A stretch of 64,000 nt of DNA from Clostridium swellfunianum. GTDB taxonomy: Bacteria > Bacillota > Clostridia > Clostridiales > Clostridiaceae. Positions 14,729-24,087 of the stretch are shown in pieces. Under the pieces are notes generated by a model. The model did no database searches, had not been told where the DNA came from, and saw nothing but the letters and a program-made list of their open reading frames with translations. Position 1 is the first letter of the stretch. Every line of letters begins with the position of its first letter. The translations under genes were made by a program, and so were the position numbers. The stretch is from assembly GCF_023656515.1 (NCBI RefSeq), contig NZ_JAMOFV010000006.1, positions 3,456,036 through 3,520,035 of the forward strand. The letters run 5' to 3'.

Positions 14729-15012
14729 TTAATAGTCATTATATGACTTAACTTGAATACCACAAGCTTCGTCAGGTCTAAAGGTTGGCAGAACCTAAAA
14801 ACTTGAATAAGTTTTGGAAGATAAAAGCTTGTGATATTCAAGATTGTCAACAGGGTTATTAGTAGTGCAAACAAGTTTTAGTAAACTTAATTGGTGACAA
14901 ACTTCCTTGGAAATAGGTGGAAGAGACAAAGGAAAATTGGAGCACTTTTTGCAATATACTCATAAAGAAGCTTTGCAGTTGCTCCTTTTAACATAAAATC
15001 GTTATCTAGCAA
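14729..15012 (-). pseudogene. uxaC: Remnant of glucuronate isomerase uxaC
   Basis: Two fragments remain. Fragment 1 (15012 down to stop 14887-14889) starts at TTG behind AAAGGGTG and reads MLDNDFMLKGATAKLLYEYIAKSAPIF across its first part, the UxaC N-terminus; the expected D-F-H-C-H-L-S-P-K metal-site segment has degenerated to L-C-L-F-H-L-F-P-R-K. Fragment 2 (about 14881 down to 14729) reads VCTTNNPVDNLEYHKLL, an in-frame TAG, then VLPTFRPDEACGIQ, matching the UxaC middle region CTTDDP...LEYH...FRPD. Hundreds of codons between and after them are missing. The relic is upstream of uxuA in the same direction, so an original uxaC-uxuA-uxuB operon is likely. Confidence 0.85.
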
Positions 15013-15116
15013 AATATCACCCTTTGAACTACTGTTAAAGTAAATATTTATTCTTAGGAATGTCTTTATTATAGCGAAAAAATTATTTTATTAATATGTT
15101 ATTATTGCTTTAAAAC

Positions 15117-15145
15117 TTGCAAAAAATGCTCAAGTAAAATAATAT
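15117..15145 (+). promoter_or_regulatory. Promoter of the AraC regulator gene
   Basis: -35 TTGCAA (15117-15122), spacer 17, -10 TAATAT (15140-15145), 30 bases before the ATG. Confidence 0.55.
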
Positions 15146-15175
15146 ATTTATAGATTAATTTAGAAGGTGACTTAA

Positions 15176-16036
15176 ATGAAAACCAAGACTCACAAGTATT
15201 TATCTCGACAGTATATGCTTTCAAGCGATTATGAAATTTTTCATTATTCAAGTAATGACATAGCACGAATAAGCCTGCACCATCACGACTTTTATGAATG
15301 CTATCTTTTTATTAGCGGAGATGTTACATATTTAATCGAGGGTAAAACCTATTATTTAAAGTCAGGTGATATTATATTGATAAACTCTAAAGAACTTCAC
15401 CAAGCTATTGTGAATAATAAGGATGCAACTTATGAGAGAATTGTTTTATGGATGAATAGAAATTTTTTAAAGGAACTGTCAAGCAAAGAAACAGATTTAA
15501 CTCTATGCTTTGAAGGTGAGGATAAAAAGAATGTGCTTAGAGCAGATTTTGATACCCAGCAAAATATAAGGCTGCTGCTAAATAAGATAATAAATCTTCA
15601 AAACTATAAAGGAATAGGCCATGAGCTTATTTATAAGGCATATATTGTTGAGCTTATGGTGTATATAAACAATATTGCTTTTAACAACAAGGAAAAGCTT
15701 ATGGTGGATATAAAGAAAAGTAATATAATAGACGGGGTTATAGATTACATTAACGACCATCTTGAGGAGGATATTACAGTTGATGAGCTTGCAGAGCAGG
15801 TTTATTTAAGTAAGTTTCACCTTTCAAGGGAATTTAAAAAACATACTGGAACTACTATTCATAGATATATAGTTCAAAAGAAGCTTATAAAGGCTAAGGA
15901 ACTTATACTTCACAACATACCTGTTATAGATGTTTACAAGCAGTGCGGCTTTGGAGACTATTCCAATTTTTTTAGAACCTTTAAAAATGAGTATGGAATT
16001 ACCCCTAAGCAGTTTTATGAAGCTATGTCAAAGTAG
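15176..16036 (+). CDS. AraC-family transcriptional regulator with cupin sensor domain
   Basis: 286 residues. The N-terminal cupin (about 20-110) shows LHHHDFYECYLFISGD and LKSGDIILINSKELH, typical of AraC_binding sugar sensors. The C-terminal double HTH (about 185-284) has ITVDELAEQVYLSKFHLSREFKK and the conserved CGFGDYSNFFRTFKNEYGITPKQF. Divergent from uxuA-uxuB across a gap occupied by the uxaC relic, so control of hexuronate use is likely; control of the following cobamide genes is less likely. Start ATG behind AGAAGGTGA. Confidence 0.87.
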   Translation: MKTKTHKYLSRQYMLSSDYEIFHYSSNDIARISLHHHDFYECYLFISGDVTYLIEGKTYYLKSGDIILINSKELHQAIVNNKDATYERIVLWMNRNFLKELSSKETDLTLCFEGEDKKNVLRADFDTQQNIRLLLNKIINLQNYKGIGHELIYKAYIVELMVYINNIAFNNKEKLMVDIKKSNIIDGVIDYINDHLEEDITVDELAEQVYLSKFHLSREFKKHTGTTIHRYIVQKKLIKAKELILHNIPVIDVYKQCGFGDYSNFFRTFKNEYGITPKQFYEAMSK

Positions 16037-16085
16037 CAAGATTATTAGTTATTATAAAATTTCTGTTTAATAGGAGATTAAAATC

Positions 16086-16697
16086 ATGAATTTATATTTA
16101 GTACGACACGGGCAAACTGATAGTAATTTGAAAGGGCGATATCTAGGCGCCTTTGAGGACGAACTGTCTCAACTAGGTAAAGCTGAAATTGAAAAATCTA
16201 AAGATATAATTAAAAATTTGTGCTTTGACAAGGTGTTTTCAAGCGAAAGAAAAAGAGCTTTGGATAGCGCAAGAATACTTACAGATAAAGAAATCATTTG
16301 TGATTCCAGACTTAATGAAAGGGATTTTGGAATCTTTGAGAATAAGACCTATAAAGAAATTTGTATTAACTATCCTGTAGAAAGTAAGGCATGGGAAGAA
16401 AATTGGATAGACTATAAGATTCCCAAAGGTGAAAGCGTAAAAGAGGCCTATGAGAGAGCAGCAGCCTTCATGAAAATGCTAGAAAAAGAAAACTATGAAG
16501 ATTGCCTTGTGGTATCTCATGGAGGCGTTATAAGACTGATATATTGCTACATTCTTGATGGAGATTTAAATAACTTTTGGAAATTTACTTCGAAAAATGG
16601 TAGTATATCAATAGCTAGATTTCAATATAACAATTGGCATATTGATTCCATAATACAACCAGATTTATTAACAGGTAAAGCAGCAAGTAATCTTTAA
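16086..16697 (+). CDS. cobC: Alpha-ribazole phosphatase (histidine phosphatase family)
   Basis: 203 residues. Phosphohistidine motif LVRHGQTDSN at residues 5-14, second catalytic His in VVSHGGVIRL, conserved Arg in SSERKRALDSA and acid residue in LNERDFG. CobC removes phosphate from alpha-ribazole-5-phosphate (or adenosylcobalamin phosphate) in lower-ligand assembly. Phosphoglycerate mutase-like proteins look alike, but the position ahead of cobU and cobS settles the call. It opens the cobamide cluster 49 bases after the AraC gene with no clear terminator between. RBS TAGGAGATT. Confidence 0.88.
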   Translation: MNLYLVRHGQTDSNLKGRYLGAFEDELSQLGKAEIEKSKDIIKNLCFDKVFSSERKRALDSARILTDKEIICDSRLNERDFGIFENKTYKEICINYPVESKAWEENWIDYKIPKGESVKEAYERAAAFMKMLEKENYEDCLVVSHGGVIRLIYCYILDGDLNNFWKFTSKNGSISIARFQYNNWHIDSIIQPDLLTGKAASNL

Positions 16698-16729
16698 CTT
16701 GCTGCCTGCCAGTGAAAAGGAGTGATAAT

Positions 16730-17278
16730 TTGAGCAAAATAACATTAGTAACAGGTGGAAGCAGAAGCGGAAAAAGTACCTTTGGCGAGGAGCTTTTAAA
16801 GGAAAAGGACAAGGTGTTGTACATTGCTACCTCAATCATTACGGATGATGAGATGAGAGAGAGAGTTGCCATTCATAAAGAGAGAAGAAATAAAAATTGG
16901 GAAACCTTCGAAGGGTATAAGAACCTTAAAGAGGTTATAAAAGAATCCCAAAGCAAGTTTATTATGCTTGAGTGCGTAACTACCATGATAACAAATATTA
17001 TTTTTGATAAATATATGGATTTTGATAATTTAACAAGAGAAGAAATTCAAAGCCTTGAAGAGAACATAAGTGAACAATTTAAAGAATTAATTTCTGCCTG
17101 CAGGGAGTTTGATAAGGAGCTTGTAATAATATCAAATGAAGTAGGCTTTGGACTTGTATCAGAGTACAAGCTTGGGCGTATTTTCACAGACATATCAGGC
17201 AGAATAAATCAACTTTTAGGCAGGTTAAGTGATGAGGCTTATCTAGTAGTAGCTGGTCTGCCGCTAAAGCTTAAATAG
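16730..17278 (+). CDS. cobU: Adenosylcobinamide kinase / adenosylcobinamide-phosphate guanylyltransferase
   Basis: 182 residues from the preferred TTG start. CobU phosphorylates adenosylcobinamide and then transfers GMP, activating it for CobS. The P-loop GGSRSGKS is at residues 9-16; the family features ATSIITDDEMRERVAIHKERR (RIxxHRxRR-like), LECVTTMITN and VIISNEVGFGLV follow. TTG 16730 is chosen because AAAAGGAGTG lies at ideal spacing upstream; the GTG at 16712 overlaps that RBS. Gap of 15 bases to cobS. Confidence 0.93.
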   Translation: MSKITLVTGGSRSGKSTFGEELLKEKDKVLYIATSIITDDEMRERVAIHKERRNKNWETFEGYKNLKEVIKESQSKFIMLECVTTMITNIIFDKYMDFDNLTREEIQSLEENISEQFKELISACREFDKELVIISNEVGFGLVSEYKLGRIFTDISGRINQLLGRLSDEAYLVVAGLPLKLK

Positions 17279-17293
17279 TCAAGGGAGATTGCT

Positions 17294-18040
17294 ATGAAAA
17301 AATATTTATATGATTTCTTACTTATGCTTCAGCTCTTAACCAGAGTTCCTGTAAACAAGGCTCTTCCTTGTGAAAATGAGAATTTCAGAAATGGTGCTAA
17401 CTTCTTTTGGCTAATAGGGCTTTTGCTTGGAATATTTCAATATCTTCTATTTACAGGAACAGCTAAATTAGTGCCAACAGCCTTTGCTGTCATAGCAATA
17501 ATAGTCTTTGAAATATTGGTTACAGGTGCACTGCATATGGATGGCTTTGGGGATACCTGCGATGGTTTTTTTGCCTTTAAAGGCAAGGATAAAATAATAG
17601 AGATAATGAAAGACAGTAGAATAGGTACCTTTGGGTGTATTGGTATAGTATTAAATCTTTTAATTAAATATGAGGCCTATTTATTTCTATTAACAAAGAA
17701 AGATCCTATAGCTTTGCTAATAATACCTGTCATAAGCAGATTTTCTATGATACTTTTAAGCTATATTGGGAAACCAGCTAAAGAAAAAGGCTCAGGAAAT
17801 TTGTTTATTAACAATGTTACCTTAAAGGAAGCAGTTGTAAATGCTCTATTTGCAATTGCAATTGGATTAGCTCTAGGACTTGTTTTTGAAACAGCAGCAT
17901 TATTTATTGCAGCTGTAATTATAACTGTTCTCTTTAATTTGTTCTGTAATTCTAAAATTAACGGAATTACTGGCGACAGCTTAGGAGCAAATAATGAGCT
18001 GGTAATGCTTCTAAGCTTAATAATATTATCCAGCTTTTAA
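17294..18040 (+). CDS. cobS: Adenosylcobinamide-GDP ribazoletransferase (cobalamin synthase)
   Basis: 248 residues, integral membrane enzyme that joins adenosylcobinamide-GDP with alpha-ribazole or its phosphate, the last step in nucleotide-loop assembly. Seen: N-terminal LLMLQLLTRVPV, the acidic metal motif HMDGFGDTCDGFFAFKGKD at about 81-99, several hydrophobic helices and the C-terminal GITGDSLGANNEL motif. RBS AAGGGAGA. It precedes an independent promoter and riboswitch, so cobCUS can be expressed apart from the downstream genes. Confidence 0.94.
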   Translation: MKKYLYDFLLMLQLLTRVPVNKALPCENENFRNGANFFWLIGLLLGIFQYLLFTGTAKLVPTAFAVIAIIVFEILVTGALHMDGFGDTCDGFFAFKGKDKIIEIMKDSRIGTFGCIGIVLNLLIKYEAYLFLLTKKDPIALLIIPVISRFSMILLSYIGKPAKEKGSGNLFINNVTLKEAVVNALFAIAIGLALGLVFETAALFIAAVIITVLFNLFCNSKINGITGDSLGANNELVMLLSLIILSSF

Positions 18041-18052
18041 CTAAGGATTCAG

Positions 18053-18081
18053 TTGACAATGATGAGGAAAGAAATTATACT
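18053..18081 (+). promoter_or_regulatory. Strong sigma-A promoter ahead of the cobalamin riboswitch
   Basis: -35 TTGACA (18053-18058), spacer 17, -10 TATACT (18076-18081): near consensus, starting 13 bases after the cobS stop. It should drive the riboswitch leader and the cbiP-to-cobO genes. Confidence 0.8.
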
Positions 18082-18109
18082 TGAGTAAGAAAATGAAAAT
18101 TTAATATTG

Positions 18110-18310
18110 AATTTAGGTGCCTTACAAAAGGTGAAAAGGGAATGCGGTTAGAGTCCGCAACAGCCCCCGCTACTGTAATTGATGACGAGTCTTTGGTTAT
18201 CCACTCTATTTTTAGGGGAAGGAAGAAGATGAGGAGGAATCATAAGTCAGGAGACCTGCCTAAATTTGCGTGTTAATATGCTTTCGGAGGGAAGGCCTAT
18301 TAGGGTGAGC
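18110..18310 (+). ncRNA. Adenosylcobalamin riboswitch
   Basis: Cobalamin-aptamer landmarks in order: GGTGCCTTACAAAAGGTGAAAAGGGAAT, GGTTAGAGTCCGCAACAGCCCCCGCTACTG (the conserved core), a variable arm (18181-18240) and AGTCAGGAGACCTGCCT (18245-18261), then the TTCGGAGGG segment of the accessory pseudoknot region. A terminator hairpin follows at 18360-18390, so the likely mode is premature termination when adenosylcobalamin is bound. It controls cbiP, cbiB, cobD, cobT, btuFCD, cbiA and cobO. Confidence 0.95.
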
Positions 18311-18359
18311 TATAACTACTTATGAGATAATATATCTTTTGGTTATTTGTTAATTCTAG

Positions 18360-18392
18360 TGGCAGTACGTTTGAAGCGTACTGCCATTTTTA
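18360..18392 (+). terminator. Riboswitch-controlled terminator in the cbiP leader
   Basis: The perfect stem TGGCAGTACG (18360-18369) / CGTACTGCCA (18377-18386) is followed by TTTTTATTTTA, just ahead of the cbiP RBS. An open frame runs through it from 18347 but is only a leader artefact. Confidence 0.85.
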
Positions 18393-18421
18393 TTTTATCT
18401 TTAATTTTAAGGAGGTGCACT

Positions 18422-19915
18422 ATGGCAAAGATAATGATTCAAGGTACTGGCTCCTCAGTTGGGAAAAGCCTTATTGTTGCTGCGCTGTGTAGAATTTTTA
18501 AACAGGATGGATATTCGGTATGTCCTTATAAGTCTCAAAATATGTCCTTAAATTCCTATATAACCTTAGACGGCAAAGAAATGGGCAGAGCACAGGTGCT
18601 TCAGGCCTATGCTGCTGGTTTAGAGCCACAGGCATATATGAATCCCATACTTTTAAAGCCCACAGCAGATACTAAATGTCAGGTAATTGTAAATGGCAAA
18701 GTACATAGCAATGAGACGGCTGCAGGATATCACAATTTGAAGGTGCTTTTCAAGGATATGCTTAAGGAGCAGTTTTTAAAGCTTGAGAAGGATTTTGACA
18801 TTATTGTTATGGAGGGAGCAGGCAGTCCTGCTGAGATAAACCTTAGAGACAGAGACATTGTAAACATGGGTATGGCAGAGCTTGTAGATGCACCTGTAAT
18901 CATAGTGGGAGATATAGATAAGGGTGGAGTATTTGCATCTCTTGCGGGAACAATGCTTCTTTTAACAGAAGAAGAAAGAGAGAGAGTTAAAGGAACAATA
19001 ATCAATAAATTTAGAGGAGACATAAAGCTTTTAGCTCCAGGCGTTGATATGCTGGAAGGCATAATAAAAAGACCAAGTATAGGTGTTGTGCCTTATTTTA
19101 ACTTAATCCTTGAGGATGAAGATGGAGCCATGATGGAAATAAATAAAAACGTTACTGCACCTATAGATGTTGCGGTTATAATGCTGCCTCATATTTCAAA
19201 CTTTACTGACGCTGACTGCTTAAAATGTGAAGAGGATGTGAGCGTTAGATTTATAACCAGCAAAGAGGAATTTGGTAATCCTGATTTGCTTATAATACCT
19301 GGAAGTAAAAACACTATAGAGGATTTAAACACAATAAGAAACTCAGGGCTTGAAGAAGCAATAGTTAAGTACAGCAAAAAAGGAAAGATACTAGGCATTT
19401 GCGGGGGCTATCAAATGCTGGGAAAAGAAATAAGAGACCCTTTGAACATTGAGAGCAATCTTGGAAGCATAAAAGGAATAGGTCTTTTAAATACTACAAC
19501 AATTCTTGAGAGTGAAAAAGTAATGACCAGAGTAGAAGGACAAGTAAGCCTTGAAAATTTTAAAGGAAGCATATATGGTTATGAAATTCATATGGGTAAA
19601 ACTGCAGCAGGAGAAGACAATAGCAGCTTGATAACAATAACTAAAGAGAATGGATTAAACACTAATAAGGCTGATGGAATTTTCAATAGAGAAGAAACTA
19701 TCTTTGGAACTTACATACATGGAATATTGGATTCCACAGAATTTAGGCAGTATTTGCTTAACAAAATAAGAGCTGAAAAAGGCATGCCGCAAAGAAAGTC
19801 CCCTGTATATGAAGGCTTCAGAGAAGAAGAGCTAAACAAGCTTGCGGATATTGTAAGGAAATCCTTAGACATGAATAAAATCTATGAAATAATGGGACTA
19901 AAGCAGCATGAGTAA
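18422..19915 (+). CDS. cbiP: Cobyric acid synthase (glutamine-hydrolysing)
   Basis: 497 residues, amidates the b, d, e and g side chains of adenosylcobyrinate a,c-diamide. The N-terminal synthetase domain has [19 protein letters not shown] and [11 protein letters not shown]; the class-I glutaminase domain begins near 245 with a Cys nucleophile in [12 protein letters not shown] and His in [12 protein letters not shown] 18422 behind TAAGGAGGTG is the true start; a longer frame from 18347 would run through the terminator. The stop overlaps cbiB by eight bases. Also called cobQ in aerobic nomenclature. Confidence 0.96.
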   Translation: MAKIMIQGTGSSVGKSLIVAALCRIFKQDGYSVCPYKSQNMSLNSYITLDGKEMGRAQVLQAYAAGLEPQAYMNPILLKPTADTKCQVIVNGKVHSNETAAGYHNLKVLFKDMLKEQFLKLEKDFDIIVMEGAGSPAEINLRDRDIVNMGMAELVDAPVIIVGDIDKGGVFASLAGTMLLLTEEERERVKGTIINKFRGDIKLLAPGVDMLEGIIKRPSIGVVPYFNLILEDEDGAMMEINKNVTAPIDVAVIMLPHISNFTDADCLKCEEDVSVRFITSKEEFGNPDLLIIPGSKNTIEDLNTIRNSGLEEAIVKYSKKGKILGICGGYQMLGKEIRDPLNIESNLGSIKGIGLLNTTTILESEKVMTRVEGQVSLENFKGSIYGYEIHMGKTAAGEDNSSLITITKENGLNTNKADGIFNREETIFGTYIHGILDSTEFRQYLLNKIRAEKGMPQRKSPVYEGFREEELNKLADIVRKSLDMNKIYEIMGLKQHE

Positions 19916-20873
19916 TTTTATAGTAGCAAATTTAATAGATGTCCTTTTTGCTGTGATAATAGATTTTATGCTTGGAGATCCTTATTGGCTGCCTCACCCC
20001 ATAATATATATCGGTAAATTAATAAAGTTTATTGAATGCAAAGCAAGAGCTGCTGCTAAAAGCAATGAAGCTTTAAAAAGCCTTGGCGGAATTATGGTAC
20101 TTATAGTGGTGTTGGTCTGTTATCTATTGCCTGCTAGCTTATTGTACTTTTCATGGCCAATAAAACCGTTATTTCATATAATCAATATCCTTATTTTATG
20201 GACAACTATTGCAGCAAAATGCTTAAAGGATGAAAGCATGAAGGTTTATTATGCCCTTCTGAAGCAGGACATAGCTCTTGCTAGAAAATTCACCTCCTAC
20301 ATAGTTGGGAGAGACACTAAAAGCTTGGAAGAAAAAGAATTAATTAGAGCAACAGTAGAAACTGTGGCTGAAAATGCCTCCGATGGAGTAATTGCACCTT
20401 TGCTTTACGGAATTGTAGGAGGAGCACCTCTAGCCATGATGTATAAAGGCATAAATACAATGGATTCAATGGTTGGCTATATTAATGAACCTTATACTTA
20501 TATAGGTTTTTTTCCAGCTAAAACAGATGATGTATTTAATTATTTGCCAGCAAGGATTACTGGTGTTTTTATGTGCCTTACAGCTCCAATTATGGGCTCC
20601 GGCATATTAAAAAGTTTTAAAATCATGTTAAGAGACAGAAAAAATCACAAAAGTCCTAACTGTGCTTATCCAGAAGCAGCTGTAGCAGGAATTTTAAAGG
20701 TTCAGCTTGGAGGCAATAATGTTTATTTTGGAAAAGTAGTTGAAAAGCCTACCATTGGAGACAAACTAAGAGAGCTTAAAAAAGAAGATATTGCAGCTGC
20801 TAATAGGATTATGTTTTTAACTGAAGTGATATTTGTTGCTGCTGCTGCAATTTTAATAATAGCAATTTTTTAA
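19908..20873 (+). CDS. cbiB: Adenosylcobinamide-phosphate synthase
   Basis: 321 residues, membrane protein that attaches aminopropanol (or its phosphate) to adenosylcobyric acid. Signatures: [21 protein letters not shown] near the N-terminus, [19 protein letters not shown] in the middle, and a C-terminal [20 protein letters not shown] segment. Several TM helices are evident. It starts inside the end of cbiP (translational coupling) and is followed by cobD, whose product supplies the aminopropanol phosphate. Confidence 0.95.
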   Translation: MSNFIVANLIDVLFAVIIDFMLGDPYWLPHPIIYIGKLIKFIECKARAAAKSNEALKSLGGIMVLIVVLVCYLLPASLLYFSWPIKPLFHIINILILWTTIAAKCLKDESMKVYYALLKQDIALARKFTSYIVGRDTKSLEEKELIRATVETVAENASDGVIAPLLYGIVGGAPLAMMYKGINTMDSMVGYINEPYTYIGFFPAKTDDVFNYLPARITGVFMCLTAPIMGSGILKSFKIMLRDRKNHKSPNCAYPEAAVAGILKVQLGGNNVYFGKVVEKPTIGDKLRELKKEDIAAANRIMFLTEVIFVAAAAILIIAIF

Positions 20874-20885
20874 GGAGAAGGTTTG

Positions 20886-21971
20886 ATGAGTAAGGAAAAA
20901 AGCTTTATAGAGCATGGTGGAGACATATATACAGAGGGCAAGTTTAAAGGGATTAATCTTGTGGATTTTAGCTCCAATATAAATTTTTTAGGAGTTCCTA
21001 AAAGCTTTAAAGAAAATGTTTATAAGGCCTTGGAAGATATAACCTGTTATCCGGATTTGAAATATAGAGAAGCGAAATTTCACCTTAAGGAATATTTAGG
21101 GGCAGAGATAAAGGAAGAAAACATTATTTTAGGCAACGGAGCAGCAGAAATAATAAATCTGGCTATTGGAGCATTAAAAAGACCGTGTATAGTTGTTCCA
21201 TCCTTTTCAGAGTATGAAACTACAGCAAGAAGCTGCAGCGAAGAAATAGTATTTTGCAGCCTAAATGAGGATTTTACCTATAACTACAAAAGCATACTAG
21301 ACAATATGGAGCGCTGCGATGGTTTGGTTATTGCAAACCCTAACAACCCTAATGGGGGAGTGATTGATAAAAAGTGCTTTGAAGAAATTATCGCATATTG
21401 TGAGGCGAATAAAAAGAAAATCATAATAGATGAAGCTTTTGTGGAGTTTGTTAGTCGTGATAATCAAAGCTTTATAGATAGCTGCGCTAACTTTAAATGT
21501 CTTTTTATTATAAGAGCCTTTACCAAATTCTTTGCAATGCCGGGAATCAGATTTGGTTATGGCGTAAGTTCAGATAAGGCTTTTATTGAAAAGCTATCTA
21601 AGACACAAATACCATGGAATATAAACAGCTTTGCAGAGACTGCCATAAAAACAGTTTTAAAGGATACAGAGTACATAAATAACTCTAAAGTACTGCTTTA
21701 TAAAGAAAGAGAATATTTTTCACAAAAACTGAAGGGATTTAAGTTTATAGATAAGCTTTATGAAAGTCATGGGAATTTTTTTCTTCTAAAGCTTAAGGAA
21801 ACCTCAGGAGAAGAGCTTTTCAATTTCTGCCTATCAAAAGGAATACTGATAAGAAGATGCAGAAATTTCAGAGGCTTGAACGATAGTTTTATAAGATTGG
21901 CGGTAAAAAGCAGAGAAGACAATAACAGGTTATTAGAAGTATTTATGAATTTCGAAAAGGTTAATTGCTAA
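20886..21971 (+). CDS. cobD: Threonine-phosphate decarboxylase (PLP-dependent)
   Basis: 361 residues, class-I/II aminotransferase fold. CobD decarboxylates L-threonine-O-3-phosphate to (R)-1-amino-2-propanol phosphate for CbiB. Seen: HGGDIYTEGK N-terminus, LGNGAAEIINLAIG, ANPNNPNGGVI, IDEAFVEFV and the PLP-Lys region RAFTKFFAMPGIRFGY. Histidinol-phosphate aminotransferase is the main look-alike, but the HGGD opening and the context support CobD. ATG 20886 is preferred over the adjacent TTG 20883; RBS AAGGAGAAGG. Confidence 0.93.
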   Translation: MSKEKSFIEHGGDIYTEGKFKGINLVDFSSNINFLGVPKSFKENVYKALEDITCYPDLKYREAKFHLKEYLGAEIKEENIILGNGAAEIINLAIGALKRPCIVVPSFSEYETTARSCSEEIVFCSLNEDFTYNYKSILDNMERCDGLVIANPNNPNGGVIDKKCFEEIIAYCEANKKKIIIDEAFVEFVSRDNQSFIDSCANFKCLFIIRAFTKFFAMPGIRFGYGVSSDKAFIEKLSKTQIPWNINSFAETAIKTVLKDTEYINNSKVLLYKEREYFSQKLKGFKFIDKLYESHGNFFLLKLKETSGEELFNFCLSKGILIRRCRNFRGLNDSFIRLAVKSREDNNRLLEVFMNFEKVNC

Positions 21972-22013
21972 AGGACCTTTAAGAGACAATTAGTCATGGA
22001 GAGGAGAATTTTT

Positions 22014-23105
22014 ATGAATTTATTAAAAGAAACTATCAATTCCATAACTGCAAGTGATAAGGAGGCAATAAAAAAAGCCTGGAAGCATATTGATAATTTG
22101 ACCAAACCCCTTGGAAGCCTTGGAAAGCTTGAGGAAATTGCAGCCAGATATGCTGGTATAACAGGGCAGGTTTTTAATAAGGTTAATAAGAAAAACATAG
22201 TGGTTATGTGTTCCGATAATGGAATTTGTGAAGAAGGTGTAAGCGCAGCAGATCAAATAATAACCAAAGTAATGACAAATGGTATTCCGGAAATGAAAAC
22301 CGGCGTTGGTGTACTTGCTTCCTTTGCAGGTTCAGAGTTAACCGTTGTTGATGTTGGAGTTAATGGAGAAATTGATAACACAAAGGTAATAAATAAGAAA
22401 GTAAATAATGGCACTGCAAATATGTGCAAGGGCCAAGCTATGACCAGAGAAGAAGCAGTAAAAGCTATAGAAGCAGGTATAGAAATTACAGATAAGCTTT
22501 GCAGCGAAGGCTTTGATTTGCTTGGAACTGGAGAGATGGGAATTGGCAATACTTCTACCAGTGCAGCGGTTATAGCTTCGCTTTTAGAAATAGATATTGA
22601 TGAGTTGGTTGGCAAAGGAGCTGGCTTAACAGAGGAGCAGTTTGAAAACAAGAAAAGAGTTTTGAAAAAAGCCTTGGAAATCAATAAGCCTAATAAGGAA
22701 GATGTTATAGATGTATTAAGCAAAGTAGGAGGCTTTGATATAGCAGGGTTATGCGGATGCTTTTTATCAGCAGCAAAAAATAACAAGGCAATAGTAATAG
22801 ACGGAGTAATTTCCTGCTCAGCGGCACTATGTGCGTACCTATTAAAGCCAGAAAGCAAAGACTATATGTTCACCTCTCATAAATCTGATGAAAAGGCTGT
22901 AAATTATGCTTTTGAATATATAGGCCTGGAGCCGATTCTTCATTTAAACATGAGGCTTGGAGAAGGAAGTGGCTGCCCTCTTGCTTTTAACGTTATAGAG
23001 GCGGCACTTCATGTAGTTAACAATATGGCAACCTTTGACGGTATTGGCATAGACAATGAATCGAAGGATAAGCTCATTGATATAAGAGAAAAAGAAACAA
23101 AATAA
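22014..23105 (+). CDS. cobT: Nicotinate-nucleotide:dimethylbenzimidazole phosphoribosyltransferase
   Basis: 363 residues, makes alpha-ribazole 5'-phosphate from nicotinate mononucleotide and a lower-ligand base. Motifs: LTKPLGSLGKLEEIAARYAGI at the N-terminus, VMCSDNGICEEGVSAADQ, LGTGEMGIGNTSTSAAV and RLGEGSGCPLAFNVIEAA with the catalytic Glu. ATG 22014 follows GAGAGGAGA; the frame from 21996 merely adds six codons through the RBS. No bzaABCDE genes are nearby, so the base made or taken up is unknown. Confidence 0.95.
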   Translation: MNLLKETINSITASDKEAIKKAWKHIDNLTKPLGSLGKLEEIAARYAGITGQVFNKVNKKNIVVMCSDNGICEEGVSAADQIITKVMTNGIPEMKTGVGVLASFAGSELTVVDVGVNGEIDNTKVINKKVNNGTANMCKGQAMTREEAVKAIEAGIEITDKLCSEGFDLLGTGEMGIGNTSTSAAVIASLLEIDIDELVGKGAGLTEEQFENKKRVLKKALEINKPNKEDVIDVLSKVGGFDIAGLCGCFLSAAKNNKAIVIDGVISCSAALCAYLLKPESKDYMFTSHKSDEKAVNYAFEYIGLEPILHLNMRLGEGSGCPLAFNVIEAALHVVNNMATFDGIGIDNESKDKLIDIREKETK

Positions 23106-23129
23106 GTTTAGAGAAAGAAGGAATATTAA

Positions 23130-24077
23130 ATGAAAAAATTATTTAGAAATTTAACAGCAGCACTATTAGCAGTAATAATGATGGTATCCTTTGCTGCTTG
23201 CACAAGCACAAGTACAAAGGAAAATGCCAGCAAAACTACAAAGGAAGCTTCAGGAACTAAATATCCACTAACAGTTAAAGATTCCAAAGGAAAAGAAGTG
23301 ATAATAGATAAGGAGCCAAAGAGAATTATTTCTGTTGCTCCAAGTATTACAGAAATAGTTTATGCTCTAGGTAAGGGCGACTTACTTGTTGGAAGAACAG
23401 ATTATGATGATTATCCAGAGAAGGTTAAGAACGTTGAAAGCATTGGATCCCTAACAGATCCAAATGTAGAAAAAATAATTGAATTAAAGCCAGATGTTGT
23501 TATTGCATCAACACATTTTAAAGATGATGTAGCTAAAAAGCTAGGAGATTTAGGAATAAAAATCGTTGTGTTTTATAATGCAAAGGACTTTACTGGAGCA
23601 TATGAGTCAATTGATACTTTAGGACAAATATTAAATGCTCAAGACAGTGCTAAAAGCTTAGTAGCTTCAATGAAGAAAAAGATTGAAGCTGTTGAGGAAA
23701 AGGTTAAGGGAAAAGAAGCTCCAAAGGTTTACTATGTTGTAGGCTTTGGTAAAGATGGAGACTATACTGCTACTGGAGATACCTTTATAGCTCAAATGAT
23801 TGGAATGGCTGGAGGAAAGAACATTGCAAAAGATGCCTCAGGTTGGAAATACAGCCTTGAAAAAATTATAGAAAATAATCCTGAATATATTGTTATATCA
23901 AAAAACTTTGGAATGAAGGATCAGTTTATAGGAACTGCTGGCTATAAAGAATTGTCTGCTGTAAAGAACAATAAGGTAATAGAAATAGATGATAATCTTT
24001 TAAACAGACAGGGTCCAAGACTAGCAGAGGGCGTTGAAGCACTAGCAAAAATACTTCATCCAGAACTTTTTAAATAA
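23130..24077 (+). CDS. btuF: Corrinoid ABC transporter substrate-binding lipoprotein
   Basis: 315 residues. Type II signal peptide with lipobox VSFAAC (Cys24), then a Ser/Thr/Lys linker and a two-lobed helical-backbone binding fold: KEPKRIISVAPSITEIVYALG, VGRTDYDDYP, IIELKPDVVIAS, and a C-terminal RQGPRLAEGVEALAKILHP. BtuF and FhuD/siderophore proteins share this fold; the position between cobT and btuCD under a cobalamin riboswitch supports corrinoid uptake. RBS AAGGAATAT. Confidence 0.92.
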   Translation: MKKLFRNLTAALLAVIMMVSFAACTSTSTKENASKTTKEASGTKYPLTVKDSKGKEVIIDKEPKRIISVAPSITEIVYALGKGDLLVGRTDYDDYPEKVKNVESIGSLTDPNVEKIIELKPDVVIASTHFKDDVAKKLGDLGIKIVVFYNAKDFTGAYESIDTLGQILNAQDSAKSLVASMKKKIEAVEEKVKGKEAPKVYYVVGFGKDGDYTATGDTFIAQMIGMAGGKNIAKDASGWKYSLEKIIENNPEYIVISKNFGMKDQFIGTAGYKELSAVKNNKVIEIDDNLLNRQGPRLAEGVEALAKILHPELFK

Positions 24078-24087
24078 GGTGTAAAGC

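Noticed and set aside
14752-14842. Riboswitch or attenuator ahead of uxuA
   Set aside because: The hairpin lies within codons recognisable as uxaC remnants, so a coding relic explains it better than a dedicated RNA.
14689-14874. 61-residue minus-strand open frame upstream of uxuA
   Set aside because: It runs in another frame over the uxaC relic; the similarity to UxaC is in a different frame and interrupted, so this frame is chance.
18347-18421. N-terminal extension of cobyric acid synthase
   Set aside because: The extension runs through the riboswitch-linked terminator; ATG 18422 has an ideal RBS and matches the family start.
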